64,000 nucleotides of DNA from assembly GCF_002980575.1 (NCBI RefSeq), contig NZ_PVBS01000002.1, positions 1,054,001 through 1,118,000 of the forward strand, written 5' to 3'. The position numbers were made by a program, and so were the translations under genes. Shown in pieces: positions 44,387 through 51,824 of the stretch; the first letter of the stretch is position 1; the number at the start of each line of letters is the position of its first letter. The DNA is from Sphingobacterium gobiense. GTDB taxonomy: Bacteria > Bacteroidota > Bacteroidia > Sphingobacteriales > Sphingobacteriaceae. The notes below the pieces were generated by a model. It did no database searches and was not told the DNA's origin. It saw only the letters and a list, made by a program, of their open reading frames with translations.

Positions 44387-44410
44387 GTAAAGGCAAATAA
44401 TTTTTTGTCC

Positions 44411-44974
44411 CTACTTCGTATTCAAATTCGTCATTGTCAATTCAATTCCAATGTGGACAAAGCTCTGAATCATTTTAACTGCATGATCGATAAGCGCAGG
44501 CAATTCTTTCTGTTCATCGCGATCGAAAGGACTCAATACATAATCTACTTGGCGTCCTTTTGGAAAATTATCACCGATACCGAAGCGCAGACGAGGGTAG
44601 TTTTGCCCACCGCAAGTAGCTTCTATAGAACGGAGCCCATTGTGACCTGCGGCAGAACCTTTGGGTTTGATGCGTAAAGAACCAAACGGAATGGCTAGGT
44701 CGTCTACCACAACCAGTACATTCTCCAACGGAACTTTCAATTCCTGCATCCAATAGTTTACAGCCTTACCACTTAAATTCATAAAGGTGGTGGGCTTAAT
44801 CATGTATACGTTTCTGCCTTTTAATTTAAATTCGGTATAATAGGCAAGCTTCATTAATGACCAGGTTGCTCCGGCTTGATTGGCCGCTTCATCCACCACC
44901 ATAAACCCGATATTATGGCGTGTATCTGCGTATTCCTTACCGATATTACCCAGCCCGACAATTAAATAATTCAT
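44411..44974 (-). CDS. pth: Peptidyl-tRNA hydrolase
   Basis: Releases tRNA from stalled peptidyl-tRNA, 187 aa. MNYLIVGLGNIGKEYADTRHNIGFMVVD contains the catalytic His, and FMNLSGKAVNYWM and VVVDDLAIPFGSLRIKPKGSAAGHNGLRSI hold the substrate-binding residues. It lies downstream of L25 on the same strand, a common pairing (ctc-pth), but a strong terminator sits between them. A TATCTTTG box (44980-44987, leftward) ends 5 bp before the ATG, suggesting a near-leaderless transcript from its own promoter. Confidence 0.97.
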   Translation of the reverse strand: MNYLIVGLGNIGKEYADTRHNIGFMVVDEAANQAGATWSLMKLAYYTEFKLKGRNVYMIKPTTFMNLSGKAVNYWMQELKVPLENVLVVVDDLAIPFGSLRIKPKGSAAGHNGLRSIEATCGGQNYPRLRFGIGDNFPKGRQVDYVLSPFDRDEQKELPALIDHAVKMIQSFVHIGIELTMTNLNTK

Positions 44975-44979
44975 GAGCG

Positions 44980-45007
44980 CAAAGATAAGAATTAGATGTT
45001 AGACAAA
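44980..45007 (-). promoter_or_regulatory. Candidate pth promoter inside the terminator arm
   Basis: TATCTTTG at 44980-44987 with a TTTG at 45004-45007 (about 16 bp spacer, leftward). The -33 part lies in the left arm of the L25 terminator. Transcription would begin at or next to the pth ATG. Confidence 0.45.
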
Positions 45008-45046
45008 TAAAAAAGCATCGCATAAGCGATGCTTTTTTATTTGTCT
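45001..45046 (-). terminator. Terminator of L25 gene, perfect 21-bp stem
   Basis: Arms 45001-45021 and 45026-45046 are exact complements around the loop ATAA; GC core GCATCGC/GCGATGC with A6/T6 flanks. It lies 13 bp beyond the L25 stop. Confidence 0.93.
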
Positions 45047-45058
45047 AAATGCTGGGTA

Positions 45059-45655
45059 CTATTTCTTAGCTCCCTTTGCTGCTTTCGCTGCTTCCTGCTC
45101 TGCTTGACGCAATGCACGAGACATTACTACAGATACGATGGTATCATCAGCATTGTTAAGAACTTTCGCATTTTCCAATGTTACTTGTCTTACACGATAA
45201 GATTTACCAACCTCTAAGGATTCCATAGGAACCTCAATTTCTTGAGGAAGGTTGTTTGGCAATGCTTTTACGCGAAGGCCGCGTAGTTTCTGAACAAGTT
45301 TACCCCCCATTTTAACACCGGGAGAATCTCCTGTTAATTTAATAGGAATGTTTACAGAAACTTGCTTGTCATCAAACAATTCTAAGAAATCCACATGTGT
45401 TACCAAATCGGTAAGTGGGTGGAACTGTGCGTCTTGAACAATAGCGCGTGTTTTTTTGCCGTCGATATCTAATTCTACAAATACCACATCAGCAGTATAA
45501 AGAACAGATTTCAAATCAGCTGCGGATACAGCTAGGTGGGTTTGTTCTTTGCCACCATAAAGAACTGCAGGAATCTTTCCTTCGTAACGCAATTCTTTTG
45601 CATCTCTTTTCCCTACGTTCTGTCTAACAGAACCGCTAATAGCAATTGATTTCAT
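45059..45655 (-). CDS. rplY: 50S ribosomal protein L25 / general stress protein Ctc
   Basis: Binds 5S rRNA in the large subunit. The N-terminal L25 domain (about 1-95) shows GKRDAKELRYEGKIPAVLYGGKEQ, and the TL5/Ctc C-terminal beta domain (about 100-185) follows; the tail is Ala/Lys-rich. The 198 aa length is that of the long, Ctc-type form. It has its own promoter at 45741-45770 and an 85-nt leader with two hairpins (CACCTC/GAGGTG and CCCGAT/ATCGGG), then a terminator before pth. Confidence 0.96.
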   Translation of the reverse strand: MKSIAISGSVRQNVGKRDAKELRYEGKIPAVLYGGKEQTHLAVSAADLKSVLYTADVVFVELDIDGKKTRAIVQDAQFHPLTDLVTHVDFLELFDDKQVSVNIPIKLTGDSPGVKMGGKLVQKLRGLRVKALPNNLPQEIEVPMESLEVGKSYRVRQVTLENAKVLNNADDTIVSVVMSRALRQAEQEAAKAAKGAKK

Positions 45656-45692
45656 CTAATTTTTTTAATTTTTAATGGTTGATGAGAGCTCC

Positions 45693-45740
45693 CCCGATAA
45701 ATCGGGATCGGTTTCACCTCTTAATCATCTATTTGAGGTG
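45693..45740 (-). promoter_or_regulatory. Structured 5' leader of the L25 gene
   Basis: Two hairpins in the predicted leader: CACCTC (45715-45720) with GAGGTG (45735-45740), right at the expected transcript start, and CCCGAT/ATCGGG (45693-45706). No match to a known riboswitch is recognised; ribosomal protein autoregulation is a possibility. Confidence 0.4.
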
Positions 45741-45770
45741 CAAAAATACGGTATTTTTTTTGATTAGCAA
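45741..45770 (-). promoter_or_regulatory. L25 gene promoter (TTG-N19-TATTTTTG)
   Basis: Read leftward: TTG at 45768-45770, 19-bp spacer, TATTTTTG at 45741-45748. Good match to the Bacteroidota consensus. Confidence 0.65.
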
Positions 45771-45811
45771 ATTTATTTGAAAACCTCTTTAACCCATTGT
45801 AATTTAACTCT

Positions 45812-45841
45812 TTTGTTTTAAGAAACATTTGGCTAACTTTG
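45812..45841 (+). promoter_or_regulatory. tRNA-Gln promoter (TTTG-N18-TAACTTTG)
   Basis: TTTG at 45812-45815, 18-bp spacer, TAACTTTG at 45834-45841, 31 bp before the tRNA. Probably also transcribes prs. Confidence 0.68.
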
Positions 45842-45872
45842 CGGCAAAGCTAAGTTAATCTTAACGTTTTTT

Positions 45873-45943
45873 AGTCCGATAGTATAAGGGTAGTACAAAT
45901 GATTTTGGTTCATTTAGTCCTGGTTCGAATCCAGGTCGGACAA
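45873..45943 (+). tRNA. tRNA-Gln (anticodon TTG)
   Basis: Cloverleaf: acceptor AGTCCGA/TCGGACA, D stem GTAT/GTAC, anticodon stem AATGA/TCATT with loop TTTTGGT (anticodon TTG at 45905-45907), T stem CCTGG/CCAGG with loop TTCGAAT, discriminator A. CCA is not encoded. The first acceptor position is A opposite A, an unpaired end; the remaining six pairs are good. It lies 67 bp before prs. Confidence 0.93.
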
Positions 45944-46010
45944 CTTTTTGATTTTCTTTTTCTATTGGAAATATTAGTAATCCAACAAACATATAAAACA
46001 CGCATAAGAA

Positions 46011-46967
46011 ATGCCTTTGCAATTTAACACGGTGAAGCTGTTCGCAGGGTCTGGGACAGTGGAATTAGCGGAAAAAATCTCTACATCTTATGGGAAGCCG
46101 CTCGGCGACATGACCTTATCCAAATTCAGTGATGGAGAAATGCAGCCTTTTTACAATGAATCAGTACGCGGAAGCGACGTATTCCTAATCCAATCCACGA
46201 ACCAACCGACCGATAATCTTTTAGAGCTTTTGTTCATGATTGATGCCGCAAAGCGCGCTTCTGCTCATTATATTACGGTGGTCGTCCCTTATTTTGGGTA
46301 TGCTCGTCAAGACAGAAAAGATAAACCTCGCGTAGCCATTGGTGCAAAATTAATTGCAAACCTTATCATGGCCGCCGGTGCACATCGTATCATGACTATG
46401 GACTTACATGCTGCACAGATACAAGGATTCTTTGATATCCCAGTCGATCATCTTGATGGTTCTATTATATTTGTGCCTTATATTAAATCGTTGAATTTGC
46501 CAAACCTTACCATTGCGTCTCCGGATATGGGGGGGTCTTATCGCGCGCGGACATTTGCTAAATTCTTCAATGCTGAGGTTATTATTTGTGACAAACGTCG
46601 TAAACGTGCCAATGAAATCGAATCCATGTCTATCATTGGAGAGGTGAAGGATCAAGATGTGGTGTTAATCGATGATATCTGCGATACAGCGGGCACCCTG
46701 TCAAAGGCGGCTGCCTTGATTATGGAAAATGGTGCTCGTTCGGTAAGGGCGGTATGTACGCATGCGGTATTATCAGGAAAGGCGTATGATACCATCGAGA
46801 ACTCGGTCTTGACAGAGATGATTGTTACGGATACTATCCGATTAAATCCAGAGAAGCAAAAAAGTTGCAGTAAAATTAACGTATTGTCTACGGCAGACTT
46901 ATTTGCAGGTGCGATTAAAAACGTAAACGAACACGGATCAATTTCTGGTTTGTTTGATATAAAATAA
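46011..46967 (+). CDS. prs: Ribose-phosphate pyrophosphokinase
   Basis: Makes PRPP from ribose 5-phosphate and ATP for purine, pyrimidine, His and Trp synthesis; 318 aa, class I. Visible blocks: FSDGEMQPFYNESVRGSDVF, YARQDRK, DLHAAQIQGFFDIPVDHL (metal/flexible loop region) and the PRPP-binding loop VLIDDICDTAGTLSKAA. It follows tRNA-Gln in the same direction and ends in a terminator. In Bacteroidota prs is usually next to the L25 gene; here the two are neighbours but divergent. Confidence 0.97.
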   Translation: MPLQFNTVKLFAGSGTVELAEKISTSYGKPLGDMTLSKFSDGEMQPFYNESVRGSDVFLIQSTNQPTDNLLELLFMIDAAKRASAHYITVVVPYFGYARQDRKDKPRVAIGAKLIANLIMAAGAHRIMTMDLHAAQIQGFFDIPVDHLDGSIIFVPYIKSLNLPNLTIASPDMGGSYRARTFAKFFNAEVIICDKRRKRANEIESMSIIGEVKDQDVVLIDDICDTAGTLSKAAALIMENGARSVRAVCTHAVLSGKAYDTIENSVLTEMIVTDTIRLNPEKQKSCSKINVLSTADLFAGAIKNVNEHGSISGLFDIK

Positions 46968-46994
46968 CAGTAACCTTGTGGTTTTAAGAATGAG

Positions 46995-47017
46995 GCGACT
47001 TAAGGGTCGCTTTTTTT
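46995..47017 (+). terminator. Rho-independent terminator of prs
   Basis: Stem GCGAC/GTCGC with a 6-nt loop and seven T residues, 28 bp after the prs stop. Confidence 0.8.
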
Positions 47018-47112
47018 GTTGATATGATAGAAGGTTTTCCTTATGCGACAATTAAAGTCAAGGAAGACTCATGCAATTGTATTGTCCATCCCTAAACATC
47101 AGGGTCGCCAAC

Positions 47113-47139
47113 AAAAAAAGCGTCAAGTTTCCTTGGCGC
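47113..47139 (-). terminator. Terminator of the tRNA-Met pair
   Basis: Leftward hairpin with arms 47132-47139 and 47120-47127 (CCAAG/CTTG-type core, one mismatch), loop GAAA and a run of seven T, 12 bp beyond the last tRNA. Confidence 0.8.
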
Positions 47140-47150
47140 TTTTTATTTAG

Positions 47151-47223
<73 letters not shown>

Positions 47224-47272
47224 ATATTTCTTTATTTTTAAGCTCAGCCTCGCGCTTTGCTTGTTCTGTTAG

Positions 47273-47345
<73 letters not shown>

Positions 47346-47360
47346 ATGTTTTTGGTGCCA

Positions 47361-47390
47361 CAAAGATAGCGTTTTTTATGCTTAAACCAA
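47361..47390 (-). promoter_or_regulatory. Promoter of the tRNA-fMet pair (TTG-N19-TATCTTTG)
   Basis: Read leftward: TTTTGG with TTG at 47388-47390, 19-bp spacer, TATCTTTG at 47361-47368, 15 bp before the first tRNA base. Confidence 0.7.
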
Positions 47391-47685
47391 AATGAAATCT
47401 GCTTTTTTAAAAAGATTAATAGGGAAATTGGATAACGTTCTAATATTCTGTATTTTCACTTTATCAATTATAATGAATTGTGATGAAAGGAAGATTACCA
47501 CTAACCGTTGTAATGCTCTATTTATCCGTTCAGCAGTATTATTTATCCGCTTTGCATTGGAGGGGAAATAATGCTTTGACGTGTAAAATGAGCGTTTTTC
47601 TGCCAGACAGTCTGGCGGACAACACACCGTACTGGACCATATGGTTCAACACTCCCTATTGGTTTATTTTTAATGCTCATGCGCT
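47391..47685. other. Intergenic region upstream of the ComEA-like/beta-barrel gene
   Basis: Non-coding stretch between the tRNA promoter and the next gene. It holds a perfect 15-bp dyad GCCAGAC-A-GTCTGGC at 47602-47616, 70 bp before the ATG. No TAnnTTTG box was found in the rightward direction. A 77-codon frame (47480-47713) overlaps the next gene and does not look real. Confidence 0.5.
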
Positions 47686-49740
47686 ATGCGTTTTATTTCC
47701 GTATTTATTTTAACCGCTGCTGTTTTATCAGGGTATAGTACGCTGGTAAAAAGCCAAACATGGGGCGAAAGCCCAGTCGTAGAACAAATTGTGGAGCAGC
47801 TTGTGGAGGAATCGGACAAAGAAATCGAAGTTGATGAACTTCTTGAGCTTCTTCGTCATTACAGTATACGGCCAATTGATTTAAACAAAACGGACGAGCG
47901 GGAACTGGCTACGCTCTTATTTCTGTCGCCTATACAGATTGCGAGTCTTTTGGCACATCGCAAGCAGGCAGGAAAATTTCTCTCGGTTTTGGAGTTGCAG
48001 GGGATTGACCATTTTGATCTACCTACTATTGAGCGATTAAGCCCGTTCGTCACGGTATCTGCTATATCCCCGCTCAGGGGATTAACTTGGCAGAAGCTTT
48101 ATGATGATAGTGAGCAACAGCTGATGTTGCGCTACGGCACCGTATTCGAGAAACAACAAGGTTACCTGATTACGGATAGTACACGATCACGTTATCTGGG
48201 GGATGCAAATCGGTATATGCTGCGTTACCGTTTTAATTTTCGTAATCGATTACGCTTGGCAGTCAATATGGAAAAAGATGCGGGGGAGCCTTTTTTTCGG
48301 GAGAAGCAACGTTACGGTTTTGATCATTATGGCGTCAGCCTGTATGTAAAAGATTTAGGTGTATTTAAAGAAGTACTGTTAGGTAACTACGCGTTGCAGA
48401 TCGGACAGGGGCTTGTGATGTGGAATGGTCTGAGTTTTGGTAAAGGAGCAATGATTACGAGCAGTGCCAGGCAAGGGGCAGGGCTACGGAGCTATACGTC
48501 TATGAATGAGCATAACTATCTTTCAGGTATTGCCACGCGTCTATCTTTTGGTAATTGGGATGTTACACCTTTCGTTTCTTTGCGGAAATTATCCGGCAAC
48601 CGTTCGATGACAGCCGACGGAAATTATATTATTAGTTCTATTTCGACCTCTGGGCTACATCGAACGCCGAACGAGCTGCGTAACCGTCGAGCTATTAATC
48701 AAGGAGTGGTTGGACTAGATATAACCTATCGTTATAAACGTCTCAAGTTAGGAGCCATCGGTATCTATACCCAATACGATGGCACCATCGTACGCAACGG
48801 TGCGCCCCGTCACGCGTATGCTTTTGAGGGGGACCGATTGGCCAATATTGGTGTGAATTACCAATATACATTTAAGAACATGTATTTGTTTGGTGAAACG
48901 GCCCATGAGTATGGACGGGGATGGGCTACATTAAATGGTTTGATTGCCAGTTTGCATCCGAAAATATCAGCATTCGCCACTTATCGAAACTATCAACGGA
49001 ACTACCATGCTGTTTTCGCGCAAGCATTGGGAGAAGGGAGCGCGGTTGTCAATGAGGAAGGTATTTATACCGGATTCATGTTTCATCCTAATAGAAAGAT
49101 AGAATGGGTAAACTATATAGATGTGTTCCGCTTTCCATGGTTGCGTTATCGGGTTGATGAACCGAGTGAGGGAATGGATGTTCTATCTCAACTTACTTAT
49201 ACGTGGTACAAGATAGGACGTATTTCGCTGCGTTATCGCCATCGGTTAAAGCAAGAGAATAATAGTGAGAGACCTCCAAATAGGGCAGTTGTGGACGTGT
49301 TAAAGGACCAGTTACGCCTAGCCTTTCAATATAAGCTGTCCAAACAGTGGGAAATCCGGAGCCGGGCAGAAGCTGTGCGGTATGAGAAGCAACGAAGAAT
49401 TGATTTTGGATGGCTAGCTTACCAAGATGTATTCTGGAAACCGACTCGTTTGCCTCTGCAGGCAAATATGCGTTTTGCCATGTTTTCTACCGATTCGTAT
49501 GATGCGAGGCTGTACGCGTACGAAAACGATGTGTTGTATGCGAGTGCGTTCCCGATGTATAATGGGAAGGGAGGTCGGTCTTATATCAACCTACGATATC
49601 GTGTCGGTCGAAAAATCGATTTCTGGCTGCGTTATAGCCAAAATCACTATTTAGATACGGAAACTGTAGGCTCGGGATTAGATCGAAGCGACGGGCCTCG
49701 TCGGTCAGCTATCAAAGTGCAATTCCGATATCGATGGTAG
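47686..49740 (+). CDS. Outer-membrane beta-barrel protein with N-terminal ComEA-like helix-hairpin-helix
   Basis: A 684-residue exported protein. Signal peptide about 1-23; then a helix-hairpin-helix region (about 55-105): IDLNKTDERELATLLFLSPIQIASLLAHRKQAGKFLSVLEL, the ComEA-type DNA-binding pattern. From about 130 on, alternating aromatic/polar strands (many RYR, YRF, YGxS motifs) run to a C-terminal FRYRW, the terminal aromatic of an outer-membrane barrel. Such proteins are usually annotated only as HHH proteins. The gene overlaps comEC by 7 bp, so a role in DNA uptake across the outer membrane is an attractive inference. Confidence 0.75.
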   Translation: MRFISVFILTAAVLSGYSTLVKSQTWGESPVVEQIVEQLVEESDKEIEVDELLELLRHYSIRPIDLNKTDERELATLLFLSPIQIASLLAHRKQAGKFLSVLELQGIDHFDLPTIERLSPFVTVSAISPLRGLTWQKLYDDSEQQLMLRYGTVFEKQQGYLITDSTRSRYLGDANRYMLRYRFNFRNRLRLAVNMEKDAGEPFFREKQRYGFDHYGVSLYVKDLGVFKEVLLGNYALQIGQGLVMWNGLSFGKGAMITSSARQGAGLRSYTSMNEHNYLSGIATRLSFGNWDVTPFVSLRKLSGNRSMTADGNYIISSISTSGLHRTPNELRNRRAINQGVVGLDITYRYKRLKLGAIGIYTQYDGTIVRNGAPRHAYAFEGDRLANIGVNYQYTFKNMYLFGETAHEYGRGWATLNGLIASLHPKISAFATYRNYQRNYHAVFAQALGEGSAVVNEEGIYTGFMFHPNRKIEWVNYIDVFRFPWLRYRVDEPSEGMDVLSQLTYTWYKIGRISLRYRHRLKQENNSERPPNRAVVDVLKDQLRLAFQYKLSKQWEIRSRAEAVRYEKQRRIDFGWLAYQDVFWKPTRLPLQANMRFAMFSTDSYDARLYAYENDVLYASAFPMYNGKGGRSYINLRYRVGRKIDFWLRYSQNHYLDTETVGSGLDRSDGPRRSAIKVQFRYRW

Positions 49741-51824
49741 AACAATCTGTTTATTTGGTTTTACGAAAAACACCGTTTGCCAAAGTTTTTTTGTTTTTCG
49801 GAACAGGCATTGTTTGCGGTTATTATATAACGCTGTCGATTTTGCTTTTTCAGATCGTTTATGGCTGTATCATCATTATGTTCCTGCTTTTGATGTGCAG
49901 TGAGGTATATAATAAGCGGTGGCGACGAACTGTCTTTCCGCCGGTTTTTTATATCATGTTGTTCTTTCTAGGTGTATTTTGGATCGGACGGGAACTCCCT
50001 GCACAGCAGTTACGACATTTTATGTCTGCAGAAGCCGAATATCTGGTAGGGGTAGTTAGAGACGAGCCGGTATTTGGCGAGGCGAGTATTCGCTTTCCTG
50101 TAGAGATCCGTTATGCCGTAGAGACGGAAAAAGTGCGTCCGGCGACAGGAAAAATCATGTTAAGTATTGCTCGGAAGAACGAGAAGCCTGATTTAATACT
50201 ATCTTATGGCGATGAATTGTTGTTTCGTAATAACGTCGTGGAAGCACGTGCGCCGTATAACCCTAAACAATTCGATTATAAAAGGTATCTAGCACACAAA
50301 AACATATATCATCAGGCATATATACAACCTGCAGATATGCGGCTTATTGGAAGTCAGAAAGGAAATAGTCTGGTGGCAAAGGCATTGATCATACGCCAAT
50401 ATTTCGTCCGTAAATTTGATAGCTTTATAACAGACAGAGAAGCGCTGGAGATCTGCTCGGCGTTGATTTTAGGCTATCGGGCCAATTTTCAGACGGAGAC
50501 ATTAACTGCATTTATTAATACAGGTACGGTACACGTTTTAAGTGTTTCGGGGTTGCACGTCGGTATGGTGTTTTTCCTATTGAATTTTTTGCTCGGCTTT
50601 TTAGATCGGCACCCGCATGGTAGGCCCATTCGGTTCACGCTGATTCTTATCTCGATATGGGGTTACGTTTTGCTGACCGGCATGGCGCCATCTGTACTAC
50701 GTGCAGGAGTAATGCTTTCTTTTCTATTAATAGCCGGATGGAGTCAGCGCGCTAACCAAAACCTTAATTCGCTTTTCGCGTCGGCATGCTGCTTACTTCT
50801 ATTTAACCCCTTTACGATTTTCGAGATCGGCTTTCAGTTGTCCTATTTAGCTGTTTTTGGATTATTTACCATCTATCCGCTGCTTAATAAGGCATTTCCT
50901 GTAAACAGCAAATGGATGCGTATTATATGGCAAGTTATATTGGTTTCGGTCAGTGCTCAACTTTTCACAATGCCTTTAACATTATATTACTTCCAGCAGT
51001 TTCCCAATTATTTTCTGCTCGGGAATCTTTTTGTACCGGTACCCGCCGCCGTGTTGATGTACGGAGGTATAATTTTAGCGATATGCCCGTTTCCGTTCGT
51101 CAGTACCTATCTAGGGACGGGTTTAACCTATTTGTGTCACGTACTCCTATGGGGGCTTAAAGCTATCAAAGGATTGCCTTTTGCGACTGCGCAGGGTATA
51201 AGTTTATCGGAAACACAACTTATCTTATTTTTTCTGGTTATTATATTTTTACTTGTCACTTGGTATAGCCAATGTAAACAATTTTTGTGGTGTACACTCA
51301 TTTCGGTAGCGATTTTACTACTTTCTGCCGTCATTACCTCGATACGATATATGTCCTACAGTGGTATAAAAATATATAATGTGGGACGTGAGGTTGCCAT
51401 TGCGGTGATTGACCAGGGAAAGGTTTCGTTGATGTCCACGTTGGATAGTGTAGAGCATCCCCGGCTAGCTATGCAGGTTCTGCCAGATCTTAATCATTAT
51501 ATACGAACGGAAGATATCGTTTTTTATAAACTAGAATTAAAAAATGACCAACAAATGAGGATTCAAACTTCAGTGGGCATATTGGGCATTATGGACGGCG
51601 CTTCGGTGGAAAGAAAGCCAATGAGGTGTGATATTTTATTATGGCGTAATATGTCATCATATCATACGCTAGATGTTGGATACTTTAGCGATGTTGGACT
51701 TTTGATCATTGACGGCTCGAATACGTCTGACATTTTACTGAAAATAGAAGAAAATGCGGATGCTTTGGGAATGCCGTATTATGTCTTGAAAAATAATTTT
51801 GCTTATGTTTGGGAGAAGAAGTGA
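49734..51824 (+). CDS. comEC: ComEC/Rec2 family DNA-uptake membrane protein
   Basis: A 696-residue inner-membrane channel protein for single-stranded DNA. N-terminal spans (about 15-75) are followed by an OB-like DUF4131 region and the competence core: LSVSGLHVGMVFFLLNFLLG, LTGMAPSVLRAGVMLSFLLIAG and FNPFTIFEIGFQLSYLAVFGLF. The C-terminal 140 residues occupy the place of the metallo-beta-lactamase domain but lack an HxHxDH motif, as in other Bacteroidota ComEC. It overlaps the barrel gene upstream by 7 bp and the recQ start by 1 bp (TGATG). Confidence 0.93.
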   Translation: MVEQSVYLVLRKTPFAKVFLFFGTGIVCGYYITLSILLFQIVYGCIIIMFLLLMCSEVYNKRWRRTVFPPVFYIMLFFLGVFWIGRELPAQQLRHFMSAEAEYLVGVVRDEPVFGEASIRFPVEIRYAVETEKVRPATGKIMLSIARKNEKPDLILSYGDELLFRNNVVEARAPYNPKQFDYKRYLAHKNIYHQAYIQPADMRLIGSQKGNSLVAKALIIRQYFVRKFDSFITDREALEICSALILGYRANFQTETLTAFINTGTVHVLSVSGLHVGMVFFLLNFLLGFLDRHPHGRPIRFTLILISIWGYVLLTGMAPSVLRAGVMLSFLLIAGWSQRANQNLNSLFASACCLLLFNPFTIFEIGFQLSYLAVFGLFTIYPLLNKAFPVNSKWMRIIWQVILVSVSAQLFTMPLTLYYFQQFPNYFLLGNLFVPVPAAVLMYGGIILAICPFPFVSTYLGTGLTYLCHVLLWGLKAIKGLPFATAQGISLSETQLILFFLVIIFLLVTWYSQCKQFLWCTLISVAILLLSAVITSIRYMSYSGIKIYNVGREVAIAVIDQGKVSLMSTLDSVEHPRLAMQVLPDLNHYIRTEDIVFYKLELKNDQQMRIQTSVGILGIMDGASVERKPMRCDILLWRNMSSYHTLDVGYFSDVGLLIIDGSNTSDILLKIEENADALGMPYYVLKNNFAYVWEKK

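Noticed and set aside
47480..47713. 77-codon frame before the ComEA-barrel gene
   Set aside because: Overlaps the signal peptide of the real gene in another frame; no ribosome site and no motif.
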